A DNA stretch of 7,771 bases from Verrucomicrobiaceae bacterium (GCA_003820635.1 RPOS01000140.1:1-7771), one strand, 5' to 3'; numbered from the stretch's first letter, positions 1 to 7,653 are shown. Numbers and translations: made by a program. Notes: generated from the sequence alone by a model not told the origin.

Positions 1-80
1 AGGAAACTTTAGGGCGAGGTGGTCATCGGTGGTGGTCACTATTTGTTAAGCCACCTTATTAAGTTGTTGGTTTTTCAAAG

Positions 81-154
<74 letters not shown>

Positions 155-266
155 AGTGGCAAAGCGCCAGCCGGCGCGCCGGGGAGACGCTATGGCTCCG
201 GCGGAATGAACACAAGTCCGAACGGGGCGGCACAACACGCACGCGCACGCCCCATGAAAAGCCGCT

Positions 267-728
267 TCAGCCCCCGGAATCATCCTCGCCGGACTTATCT
301 CGCATTTCGGCCAGCACTGAAGACATATCCTCCAGGCGTTCCCAGAGTTCGCGCACCACATAGAAGGGCGCGCCGCAGCGCACGGCCAGCGCCAGGCAGT
401 CCGACGGACGGGCATCCAGCTCGATGATCTTGCGCTGCATGATCTCGTTTTCCGCCTCCAGGATCAACCGCGCGAAATAGACCTCGTTCTCCATGCTCAC
501 GATCACGGCCCGGGAAACCTTCGCTCCAAAGGCCTCCAACGTCAGTAGGTAGAGATCGTGCGTGAGTGGGCGCGGCGGCAGTTGGCCGCTGAGCGAGGCG
601 TTGATCGACGCGCCAACACCGGGATCGATGTAAAATACGATCGCCTTGGCACCGTCGCCCAGAAACACGGCGCAGCCTGCCTGCGTCGGCAACAGCGCGA
701 TCGGTTCCACCCGCACAAGATCTGGCAT
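267..728 (-). CDS. Bifunctional nuclease (BFN/DUF151) family protein
   Basis: A 153-aa protein made almost entirely of one DUF151/BFN domain. Visible hallmarks are ALLPTQAGCAVFLGDG near residues 11-26, VFYIDPGVGASI at 31-42, RPLTHDL at 53-59, and IIELDARPSDCLALAVRCGAPFYV at 101-124; the LDARPSD core is the family signature. A charged tail (EMRDKSGEDDSGG) follows. Plant and bacterial members have been reported to have DNase/RNase activity, but the cellular role is poorly defined, so substrate and pathway are left open. It is probably cytosolic: no signal peptide or membrane segment. The start is uncertain. The ATG at 728 fits the usual N-terminus of the family but has only a weak GGTGGA-like upstream site. 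ATGs at 761, 770 and 836 are in frame; the one at 836 would give 189 aa and sits directly after two purine-rich tandem repeats. The gene is divergent from mgtE and ends in TGA 113 bp before the tRNA. Confidence 0.9.
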   Translation of the reverse strand: MPDLVRVEPIALLPTQAGCAVFLGDGAKAIVFYIDPGVGASINASLSGQLPPRPLTHDLYLLTLEAFGAKVSRAVIVSMENEVYFARLILEAENEIMQRKIIELDARPSDCLALAVRCGAPFYVVRELWERLEDMSSVLAEMRDKSGEDDSGG

Positions 729-836
729 CAGCCGCAGCTTCCACCGGGGGGCCGGATCCATCAAGCGCATAGATTTTGTAAATCCCGCAGGAAAAACGCG
801 GACCGTCGCCGGCAGATGGCAGCCGTCATGCTCCAT

Positions 837-864
837 GCCTTCCTTTTCCTGCCTTCCTTTTCCT
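837..864. repeat. Perfect 14-bp tandem duplication between DUF151 gene and mgtE
   Basis: GCCTTCCTTTTCCT occurs twice head to tail (837-850 and 851-864) in the divergent intergenic region. Read on the minus strand it is AGGAAAAGGAAGGC twice, ending exactly one base before an in-frame ATG (834-836) of the DUF151 gene, so each copy offers a Shine-Dalgarno-like AGGA. A change in copy number would move these purine tracts and could alter translation if that ATG is used. The repeat is plain in the sequence; any function is inference. Confidence 0.9.
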
Positions 865-898
865 TGCCCGCATCTATCCAGCCAGCCAGTCTCTCCCC

Positions 899-2296
899 GT
901 GGCGGACGAGCTCGAACAGGACCCCTTGGAGGAATTGCTCCGGGCGCTGGATGCGGCCGATGGCTCCGCATTGCTCGCCGCAGCCGGGGACATCCACTAC
1001 GCGGACCTCGCCGCACTCTATGAAAACCTCGATGACGAGAAGCGCGACCTGCTGCTCAAGACCATCGGCCCGGAAATGGCCACTGACGTCATTGCGGAAC
1101 TGCCGGACACCCTCATCGAGGACGCGCTCAATCACTTCAAGCCCGCCCAGCTCCGGGTTCTGTTAGGAAACCTTTCCGACGACGACCGGGTGGACGTTTT
1201 TCAGGTGGTGAGCGAGGAGGCGCAGGTGCGTTTCTTCAGCCTGCTGGGGCCGCGCGACAAGGAACTCACCCGCAGCCTGCTCAAATACGGCGAGGACACG
1301 GCCGGCGGCCGGATGACCACGCGCATCGGCCGCATCACCGCGGACATGACCGTCAAGCAGGCCATCAACGTGCTCAAGCGCGACCGCGAGGACGCCGAAT
1401 CGCTCGCCCGCATCTTCGTGGTGGATGAACTGGGGCGCCTGGCCGGGAAAATCCGCCTGCGCGATCTGGCATTCAGCACTTGGGACACGCCCGTGCGCGA
1501 CATCATGGAGGAGGCCGACGAGTTCATCCTTGCCACCGCCGACCAGGAAGAGGCCGCGCGCACGCTCTCGAAATACGACCTGGTGGTGCTGCCGGTGGTG
1601 GATGAGTTCCATCATCTGTTAGGCGTTCTGACCTATGACGATGCCCTTGAAATCCTCCAGGAGGAATCCACCGAGGACATTGAGAAACTCGCCGCCATCG
1701 GCGGCGACCAGTCGGAGATTTCCTATCTCAACACCAGTGTCGCGCTGCAATACCGCCGCCGCGTTATCTGGCTCATCGGGCTGGCCTTCGTTTCCATCGC
1801 ATCGGGTTATGTGATGTTCCGTTTCAGCGAGACGCTGGAAAAGGCCTTCGTGCTCTCGCTGTTCCTGCCGATGGTGGTGGCCGCGGGCGGCAACTCCGGC
1901 GGGCAGGCGGCCACCATGGTGATCCGCGCAATGGCGCTGGGGGAAATCAGCGCCGGAAACGCACTGCGCATCGCATGGAAGGAGGCGCGCACGGGCCTGT
2001 TTCTCGGGCTCTCGCTGGGCATCGCCATCGCCGCGTTCATCGCCCTGATCCTGCCGCATTTGCAGAATGGAACGGGCGCGGAATTCGGCTTCATGCATCT
2101 TGCGGCCGCTGTGGCCACCGCCATCACGGTGCAGGTTCTATCCGCCACGGTGCTCGGCGCGCTGCTGCCCATCGGAGCCCGCGCCATCAATCTGGATCCG
2201 GCGGTGGTTTCCTCGCCATCGCTCGCCTCCACCGTGGATGTCTCCGGGATGTTGATCTATTTTTCCACCGCCGGGGCGATCCTGCACCTTCACTGA
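899..2296 (+). CDS. mgtE: Magnesium transporter MgtE
   Basis: A 465-aa MgtE-family Mg2+ channel/transporter of the inner membrane, near the usual 450 aa. An acidic, helical MgtE_N domain covers about residues 5-128. Then come YGEDTAGGRMT (130-140), where the CBS pair normally begins, and two CBS domains (about 140-195 and 198-256); in the family the N and CBS domains sense cytosolic Mg2+ and gate the pore. Five hydrophobic helices follow (about 289-307, 315-345, 363-388, 397-425, 437-462). The family pore motif appears as GGNSGGQ (330-336), and the helix-5 motif is STVDVSGMLIYF with the conserved pore Asp at 447. The start is GTG at 899, with no clear Shine-Dalgarno and no in-frame ATG near it; MADELEQDPLEELL matches a normal family N-terminus. 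The leader is too short for an M-box riboswitch, and none is visible. The stop lies 3 bp from the stop of convergent rarA. Confidence 0.97.
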   Translation: MADELEQDPLEELLRALDAADGSALLAAAGDIHYADLAALYENLDDEKRDLLLKTIGPEMATDVIAELPDTLIEDALNHFKPAQLRVLLGNLSDDDRVDVFQVVSEEAQVRFFSLLGPRDKELTRSLLKYGEDTAGGRMTTRIGRITADMTVKQAINVLKRDREDAESLARIFVVDELGRLAGKIRLRDLAFSTWDTPVRDIMEEADEFILATADQEEAARTLSKYDLVVLPVVDEFHHLLGVLTYDDALEILQEESTEDIEKLAAIGGDQSEISYLNTSVALQYRRRVIWLIGLAFVSIASGYVMFRFSETLEKAFVLSLFLPMVVAAGGNSGGQAATMVIRAMALGEISAGNALRIAWKEARTGLFLGLSLGIAIAAFIALILPHLQNGTGAEFGFMHLAAAVATAITVQVLSATVLGALLPIGARAINLDPAVVSSPSLASTVDVSGMLIYFSTAGAILHLH

Positions 2297-2299
2297 GGC

Positions 2300-3640
2300 T
2301 CAGGAACCCATCTGGCTGCGCCAGAAATCGAGGCGCTCCTTGATGCGTTTTTCAAGACCCTGCTCACCCGGCTGATAGTAGATCCGCCCTTCCGGCAGAT
2401 AGGCTTGGGGGACATAAGCGCCTTGGAAATCGTGCGAATAGAGATATCTCATCGTCTCTTCGGATTCGCCGGAGGCGGCTGCGAGTTTCTTGCGCGTGCT
2501 GGTGCGCAGGTGCGGCGGCACGGCGAGCGTGCGGCCGCTTGCGACATCCTCCATCGCCCGGCCGAGCGCGGCGTAGGCAGTGTTGGATTTGGGCGCGGTG
2601 GCCAGATAGACCGTGGCGTGGGCGAGCGGAATGCGGCCTTCCGGCATGCCGAGGAATTCAAAAGCCTGGTGCGCGTCCATGGCCACGCGCAGCGCGCCGG
2701 AGTCGGCAAGGCCGATGTCTTCGGAGGCGGCGATCACCAACCTGCGCGAGATGAAACGCGGGTCCTCGCCGGCATGCAGCATTTTCGCCAGCCAATACAA
2801 CGCCGCATCCGGATCCGAGCCGCGGATGGATTTGATGAAGGCGGAGGCCGTGTCGTAATGCGCGTCGCCATCGGCATCATAAACCACCGCCTTGCGCTGG
2901 ATGGATTCCTCGGCCACTTCCAGCGTGAGATGCACCGCGCCATCCTCACCAGCCGGAGTTGTTAGAACCGAGAGTTCCAGGGCGGTGAGAGCCTTGCGCA
3001 CGTCACCATCGGATTTCTCCGCGAGGTGGCGCAGCGCCTCGGGCTCCGCCCGCGTCAGGGTGGCACCCAGACCTCGCTCGGCATCGGCCAGCGCCCGTTC
3101 CATCACCCGGATCACGTCCTCCACCGGCACCGGTTCCAGTTGGAAAATCTGCGAACGCGAAACCAGCGGCGAGTTGACGTGGAAATAAGGGTTGTGCGTC
3201 GTGGCGCCGATGAAGCGCACCACGCCGCGCTCGATGTGCGGCAGAAGCACGTCCTGCTGGGCCTTGTTGAAACGGTGGATCTCGTCGATGAACAGGATCG
3301 TTGTTTCCCCGCGCAGTTCGCGCCAGGTGCGGGCCTGGTCGATCTTCGCGCGGATCTCCGCGACGTTGGACTCTACGCCGTTGAGCGATTCGAAGCGCGA
3401 ACCGGTGCCGAGTGCGATCACGCTGGCGAGCGTGGTTTTCCCCGTGCCCGGCGGGCCGTAGAAAATCAGTGAGGTGAAGCGATCCGATTCGATCGCGCGG
3501 CGCAGCAGTTTGCCCGGTGCGAGAATGTGTTGCTGGCCCGCCACCTCATCAAGCGAGCGCGGCCGCATCCGGGCGGCCAGGGGCTCGGACAGGCTCGGCT
3601 TGCGGGACAAAGCCGCGGGTGTGGTGAAAAGATCGGACAC
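2300..3640 (-). CDS. rarA: Replication-associated recombination protein A (RarA/MgsA, AAA+ ATPase)
   Basis: A 446-aa AAA+ ATPase of the RarA/Mgs1/WRNIP1 family, which acts at stalled replication forks and single-strand/duplex junctions in the cytoplasm. Visible elements are LAARMRPRSLDEVAGQQHIL (21-40), Walker A GPPGTGKT (62-69), Walker B ILFIDE (115-120) followed by IHRFNKAQQD, sensor 1 GATTHNP (145-151), the Ser-Arg finger SR (161-162) and the sensor-2 region DGDVRKALTALE with Arg 215. The C-terminal half carries the family oligomerisation domain, ending in YSHDFQGAYVPQAYLPEG, YYQPGEQG and RLDFW. Length is normal and nothing is missing. The start is GTG at 3640 (MSDLFTTPAALSRKPSL) with no clear Shine-Dalgarno; this N-terminus with its DLF motif is typical of the family. 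The gene stands alone on its strand: the next minus-strand gene is 438 bp upstream, behind a strong terminator-like hairpin, so rarA probably has its own promoter, which I could not identify. Confidence 0.97.
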   Translation of the reverse strand: MSDLFTTPAALSRKPSLSEPLAARMRPRSLDEVAGQQHILAPGKLLRRAIESDRFTSLIFYGPPGTGKTTLASVIALGTGSRFESLNGVESNVAEIRAKIDQARTWRELRGETTILFIDEIHRFNKAQQDVLLPHIERGVVRFIGATTHNPYFHVNSPLVSRSQIFQLEPVPVEDVIRVMERALADAERGLGATLTRAEPEALRHLAEKSDGDVRKALTALELSVLTTPAGEDGAVHLTLEVAEESIQRKAVVYDADGDAHYDTASAFIKSIRGSDPDAALYWLAKMLHAGEDPRFISRRLVIAASEDIGLADSGALRVAMDAHQAFEFLGMPEGRIPLAHATVYLATAPKSNTAYAALGRAMEDVASGRTLAVPPHLRTSTRKKLAAASGESEETMRYLYSHDFQGAYVPQAYLPEGRIYYQPGEQGLEKRIKERLDFWRSQMGS

Positions 3641-3738
3641 AGCGGACGCCGCAAACCATCGTCCCGCGGCAGCCCTTGCGCCAGACTTTATGCGCGGCTG
3701 GAGGCGGTCCGCAGGGTCGTTCGGGCACCAGTTGCAAA

Positions 3739-3825
3739 TGGCCGAAATGCCCCGGTTTTTTGAAAAACGGTCAAATTTTTGGGCTCATCTCGGTTTTATG
3801 GCCGATTTTGACTCCAGTTGGCCGA
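3739..3825 (+). repeat. Three spaced TGGCCGA heptamers in AT-rich island
   Basis: TGGCCGA occurs at 3739-3745, 3799-3805 and 3819-3825. The start-to-start distances are 60 and 20 bp, so all copies lie at multiples of about two helical turns. Copies two and three extend to TGGCCGATT. They lie 100-185 bp upstream of the rarA start. They could be binding sites for a regulator or part of a dispersed intergenic element; with seven bases each, chance is also possible. Confidence 0.45.
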
Positions 3826-3936
3826 TTCCGGGCTGTAAAAAAACTTTTGAAATCCTGACTTTCTGGCATTTTGAGCTTGTTCTGCGGGAGCATTTGCCCC
3901 AATGAGTGATCCGCCAAGCGCGCTAAGCCATACGAT

Positions 3937-3966
3937 CCGCTTGATCTCCGGGGGGAAGTCAAGCGG
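3937..3966. other. Hairpin 1: 8-bp perfect stem with TCCGGGGGGA loop
   Basis: CCGCTTGA (3937-3944) and TCAAGCGG (3959-3966) form a perfect 8-bp stem around a 14-base loop. The loop contains TCCGGGGGGA (3947-3956). No T-run follows on either strand, so it is not a standard terminator by itself. It sits 27 bp from a second hairpin carrying the same loop decamer. Confidence 0.65.
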
Positions 3967-3993
3967 GCCAGGCCGGAGCCGGGAGGCAATTCA

Positions 3994-4040
3994 AAAAGCG
4001 CGCGCTGCGAAATCCGGGGGGAGTTCCAGCGCGCGCTTTT
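3994..4040 (-). terminator. Strong bidirectional terminator-like hairpin after the TPR gene
   Basis: AAAAGCGCGCGCTG (3994-4007) is perfectly inverted as CAGCGCGCGCTTTT (4027-4040), a 14-bp stem with a GC-rich core and a 19-base loop. On the minus strand the descending arm ends in TTTTTG, 38 bases after the stop of the TPR gene, so it probably terminates that transcript. On the plus strand TTTTAATTTT follows, so it could work in both directions. The loop is larger than in a typical intrinsic terminator and holds TCCGGGGGGA (4013-4022), also present in the neighbouring hairpin. Confidence 0.8.
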
Positions 4041-4078
4041 AATTTTCCCCGGAATCCATGGCGGAACCCCGTGCCATT

Positions 4079-4555
4079 TCACTGCGCCAGATCCATGCCG
4101 GCCAGATCGCGGTCATCTCGCGCGGCTTCGAGAAACGATTCGTCCATGGTGATGGCCTGCTTGAGATGGCTGCGGGCGCGCTTCGCCTCGCCGAGCGTCC
4201 ACAGGTAGCAGGCGATATTGTAGTGGAAAACGGCCATTTCAAAGAGCGTCTTCGGCCCTTTGAGCAACCAGTTGCAGGCGGCGAGCGTGTCGCCGGTTTC
4301 ATGCAGGCAAAAGGCCGCGCGCAGGAAAAACACCGGCTCATCGGCCGCCTTCAGGCACAACAGGCGGGCGGTGTCCGCCGCGGAATTCCACGATTGGTTG
4401 AGCATTTGCGCCGCGAGCTGCAGCTCAAGCGCCGGGCGCTGCGTCCGGACTTCGGTCGGCAGGAATTCGAGCTCGGCCAATGCCTCATCGGCAATTCCGA
4501 GTTCCAGCCACCCGGTGGCCGCCTGTAAGGTCTTCAACACGGACATCACGGGCAC
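4079..4555 (-). CDS. Small tetratricopeptide-repeat (TPR) protein
   Basis: A 158-aa soluble helical protein with no signal peptide or membrane segment. TPR-like helical hairpins can be read at about residues 8-36 (ATGWLELGIADEALAELEFL), 44-72, 75-103 (FLRAAFCLHETGDTLAACNWL) and 108-142 (FHYNIACYLWTLGEAKRARSHL), the last being the clearest TPR match. Small stand-alone TPR proteins with a WLELG..DEAL N-terminus seem common in Verrucomicrobiota from memory, but the function and partner are unknown. The start is GTG at 4555, with GAGGA nine bases upstream; an ATG at 4546 (three residues shorter) is possible, with AGGG eight bases before it. The stop is TGA and is followed by a terminator-like hairpin. 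It is divergent from cfa with 109 bp between, so both promoters lie in that gap. TPR fold likely, role unassigned. Confidence 0.85.
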   Translation of the reverse strand: MPVMSVLKTLQAATGWLELGIADEALAELEFLPTEVRTQRPALELQLAAQMLNQSWNSAADTARLLCLKAADEPVFFLRAAFCLHETGDTLAACNWLLKGPKTLFEMAVFHYNIACYLWTLGEAKRARSHLKQAITMDESFLEAARDDRDLAGMDLAQ

Positions 4556-4610
4556 CCTAGGCCATCCTCAGCCGCGTTGCAATCACCCAAGCACCGGAAT
4601 TTTGCGGAGC

Positions 4611-4638
4611 TTGATGAATCCGTGATCCGGCGTATTTT
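4611..4638 (+). promoter_or_regulatory. Candidate sigma70-type promoter of cfa
   Basis: TTGATG (4611-4616) and TATTTT (4633-4638) are separated by 16 bp, each matching 4 of 6 consensus positions. Transcription would start near 4645, giving a leader of about 20 bases that includes GGAAAG just before the cfa ATG. It sits in the short divergent gap where a cfa promoter must lie. It is a by-eye match only. Confidence 0.4.
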
Positions 4639-4664
4639 GTGAATGCCACCAACCCCGGAAAGCA

Positions 4665-5825
4665 ATGGCTTACAGCCTGACATCCACGCACTCCCTGCCT
4701 GCGACCCGTGCGAAACGCGCGCTCCGCGAGGAGATCGAGCACCTTTTGGGCCGCGCGGACATCCGCATCAACGGCTCCCGGCCGTGGGACATGCGGATCC
4801 TGCGGGAGGGTGTGCTGGAGCGCGCCGCCGCGCGTGGCAGCCTTGGCTTGGGGGAGGCCTACATGGACGGAGACTGGGAGGCCGGCCGGCTCGACGAGCT
4901 CTTCGCCCGTGTCCTGCGCGCCCGGCTGGACCGCGAGGTGAAACCGCTGCGGCTGATGCTGCCGCTACTGCGGGCCAGGATCTGCAACCTCCAGAACACC
5001 CGCCGCGCGTGGCGCGTGGGCGAGGTCCACTACGATCTCGGCAATGACTTCTATCAGGCAATGCTCGGCCCCTCCATGACCTACAGCTGCGGTTATTGGA
5101 AAAACGCAGCCACGCTCGATGAGGCGCAAGCCGCCAAGCTGGACCTGATCTGCCGCAAGCTGGATCTCAAGCCGGGCATGCGGCTGCTGGACATCGGCTG
5201 CGGCTGGGGCTCGCTGATGGCTCATGCCGCCAGACATTACGGCGCACAATGCGTGGGTATCACCATTTCAAAAGAGCAGGCGGCGTTTGTCCGGGACAAG
5301 CACCGTGGCCTGCCGGTGGAGGCGCGCCTGCAGGATTACCGAGACTTGCGCGGGCGCTTCGACCGCATCGCCAGCATCGGCATGTTCGAGCACGTGGGAC
5401 ACAAGAACCACCGCTCCTTCATGCGCGCCGCCCATCGTTGCCTCGCTGATGACGGGGTTTTCCTGCTCCACACCATCGGCAAGAACGAGCGCGGCAATCC
5501 GTCCGACCCATGGATCGAAAGATATATCTTCCCGAATGGCGAGGTGCCGGCGCTCGGACCGGTGGGTGATGCCATCGACGGCCTCTTCGTGGCCGAGGAT
5601 ATGCACAACTTCGGCGCGGACTATGATCAAACACTGATGGCCTGGCACGGAAACTTCGAAGCCGCGTGGCCGCGCTTTGCCAACGCCATGGGCGAACGTT
5701 TCCACCGCATGTGGCGCTATTACCTGCTTTCCTGCGCCGGCGCATTCCGTGCCCGCGACATGCAGGTCTGGCAGTGGACGCTCACCAAAAACGGCCTTCC
5801 CGGCGGTTGGCCGCGGGTGGACTGA
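4665..5825 (+). CDS. cfa: Cyclopropane-fatty-acyl-phospholipid synthase
   Basis: A 386-aa enzyme, close to E. coli Cfa (382 aa), that transfers a methylene from S-adenosylmethionine to the double bond of unsaturated acyl chains in membrane phospholipids. The N-terminal helical domain (about 1-110) is followed by VHYDLGNDFYQAML (121-134), SMTYSCGYW (137-145), SAM motif I LLDIGCGWGSL (174-184), IGMFEHVG (238-245) and LLHTIG (267-272). By alignment to E. coli from memory, all active-site bicarbonate ligands are kept at an offset of three: Cys142, Glu242, His269, Ile271 and Tyr320. The C-terminus FRARDMQVWQWTLTKNGLPGGW is typical. The ATG at 4665 has GGAAAG upstream. The enzyme acts at the inner face of the membrane and has no transmembrane segments. 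It is divergent from the TPR gene; the next gene starts 70 bp downstream on the same strand with no strong terminator between, so the two may be cotranscribed. Confidence 0.97.
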   Translation: MAYSLTSTHSLPATRAKRALREEIEHLLGRADIRINGSRPWDMRILREGVLERAAARGSLGLGEAYMDGDWEAGRLDELFARVLRARLDREVKPLRLMLPLLRARICNLQNTRRAWRVGEVHYDLGNDFYQAMLGPSMTYSCGYWKNAATLDEAQAAKLDLICRKLDLKPGMRLLDIGCGWGSLMAHAARHYGAQCVGITISKEQAAFVRDKHRGLPVEARLQDYRDLRGRFDRIASIGMFEHVGHKNHRSFMRAAHRCLADDGVFLLHTIGKNERGNPSDPWIERYIFPNGEVPALGPVGDAIDGLFVAEDMHNFGADYDQTLMAWHGNFEAAWPRFANAMGERFHRMWRYYLLSCAGAFRARDMQVWQWTLTKNGLPGGWPRVD

Positions 5826-5895
5826 ACCGCCCGGGTTTTCCGGATTTCCGCCTTTCTGGCTTTGAACAAAGGCTTTCGCAAGCAAGGATCAAGGC

Positions 5896-6297
5896 ATGGG
5901 AACTCCAGCCACGCTGCCTGCGATCGACTGGGTGAAACGCGTCAACCGCTCGTGGCTCGTGCGTGGCGGGCTCGATGAGCACACCGCAGAATGGCTGGAG
6001 CATCTGGCTGCACTGGCCGACGGCCGGCTGCTGCCGTCCTGCGAAGCCGCCCGTGCGATGTGCTCCATGCGAGCGCCGATGGAAGATCCCAAACCCTGGT
6101 TTTATGCAGGGCTTTTCACCCACGCCACCGCCGCCGAAGCCCGGCGTTTTCTCGAAACCCACCGCATCACCAAGGCCGCCGTGCCAGCCATGGCGGATGC
6201 GGAGGACGTCGTGCTGTGGCTTGACCGCGTGGGCCCGGAAACCAAGGAACTGCTCACGCGGCTGCGCGAGGCAATCGCCCGGCTCCGCCATAGGTGA
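5896..6297 (+). CDS. Hypothetical protein, 133 aa, downstream of cfa
   Basis: I do not recognise the family. The start is well supported: AAGGA (5884-5888) lies seven bases before the ATG at 5896, the clearest Shine-Dalgarno in the window. The protein looks soluble and mostly helical, with no signal peptide, membrane segment or cofactor motif. Tryptophan-bearing stretches stand out: IDWVKRVNRSWLVRGGLDEHTAEWLEHL (about 10-37), KPWFYAGLFTHATAAEARRFL (66-86) and DVVLWLDRVGPETKELLTRLREAIARLRHR at the C-terminus, which is an amphipathic, basic helix. Codon use has the same GC-rich third positions as its neighbours, which favours a real gene. It lies 70 bp after cfa on the same strand and just before a terminator, so it may be the last gene of a cfa operon. 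The link to lipid modification is only positional. Confidence 0.8.
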   Translation: MGTPATLPAIDWVKRVNRSWLVRGGLDEHTAEWLEHLAALADGRLLPSCEAARAMCSMRAPMEDPKPWFYAGLFTHATAAEARRFLETHRITKAAVPAMADAEDVVLWLDRVGPETKELLTRLREAIARLRHR

Positions 6298-6301
6298 AAG
6301 A

Positions 6302-6333
6302 AAACGGCGGCACCTTCACAGGCACCGCCGTTT
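6302..6333. terminator. Bidirectional intrinsic terminator between the cfa operon and gapA
   Basis: AAACGGCGG (6302-6310) pairs perfectly with CCGCCGTTT (6325-6333). Inside, CCT/AGG can pair around a TCAC tetraloop after a symmetrical CA/CA bulge. It starts 5 bases after the stop of the 133-aa gene and lies 30 bases after the gapA stop on the other strand. On the minus strand the T-tract TTTTCTTT follows, so the fit is best for gapA; on the plus strand only TTT follows. Confidence 0.8.
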
Positions 6334-6363
6334 GGAAATGTGGTGATGAAGTTTTCCGGGCTG

Positions 6364-7653
<1,290 letters not shown>

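Larger units (their letters stand above)
3641..4078. other. 438-bp intergenic region: AT-rich island plus two hairpins
   Basis: This is the longest stretch without a recognised gene. About 3751-3900 falls to roughly 45% G+C (68 of 150 bases by hand count), visibly below its flanks. It contains an imperfect inverted repeat CCGGTTTTTTGAAAAACGG (3752-3770), three TGGCCGA heptamers (3739, 3799, 3819) and two CCAGTTG copies (3728, 3814). A 55-codon frame with an ATG at 3738 (plus, to 3905) would encode a peptide with 8 Phe and 3 Trp, but it has no ribosome-binding site and overlaps other open frames, so I do not call it a gene. Two strong hairpins follow at 3937-3966 and 3994-4040. The region must hold the rarA promoter; no good sigma70 match was found. 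Confidence 0.6.

Noticed and set aside
18..55. Direct repeat GGTGGTCA (18-25, 31-38) and a GGTGG/CCACC inverted repeat (31-35/51-55) at the left edge.
   Set aside because: They are short and low complexity, with a 15-base loop and no T-run, too weak to call a tRNA terminator or an att site. I saw no integrase or second tRNA fragment in the window.
171..182. 12-bp perfect palindrome CCGGCGCGCCGG between the tRNA and the DUF151 gene.
   Set aside because: It is built only of G and C in a GC-rich spacer and lacks a partner copy or T-run; chance is adequate.
729..898. Possible M-box or other Mg2+ riboswitch upstream of mgtE.
   Set aside because: The gap is only 170 bp, partly pyrimidine-repeat sequence, with no multi-helix fold or terminator before the start codon.
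3474..3905. Plus-strand 143-codon open frame overlapping the rarA start.
   Set aside because: Its first half is antisense to rarA coding sequence with no ribosome-binding site or family resemblance; only the part from 3738 deserves a look, as reported with the AT-rich island.
3771..4082. Minus-strand 103-codon open frame between the TPR gene and rarA.
   Set aside because: It runs through both hairpins and the terminator, and its start overlaps the TPR gene end; there is no plausible domain.
4058..4528. Plus-strand 156-codon frame opposite the TPR gene.
   Set aside because: It is an antisense shadow of the TPR gene; the minus-strand product has clear TPR character and this one has none.
5826..5845. 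Small AACC/GGTT hairpin followed by TTTT just after the cfa stop.
   Set aside because: The stem is only 4 bp, too weak to count as a terminator; at most a minor attenuator between cfa and the next gene.
5268..5885. Minus-strand 205-codon frame opposite cfa.
   Set aside because: It is an antisense shadow in a GC-rich gene; the plus-strand product is an intact Cfa with all active-site residues.
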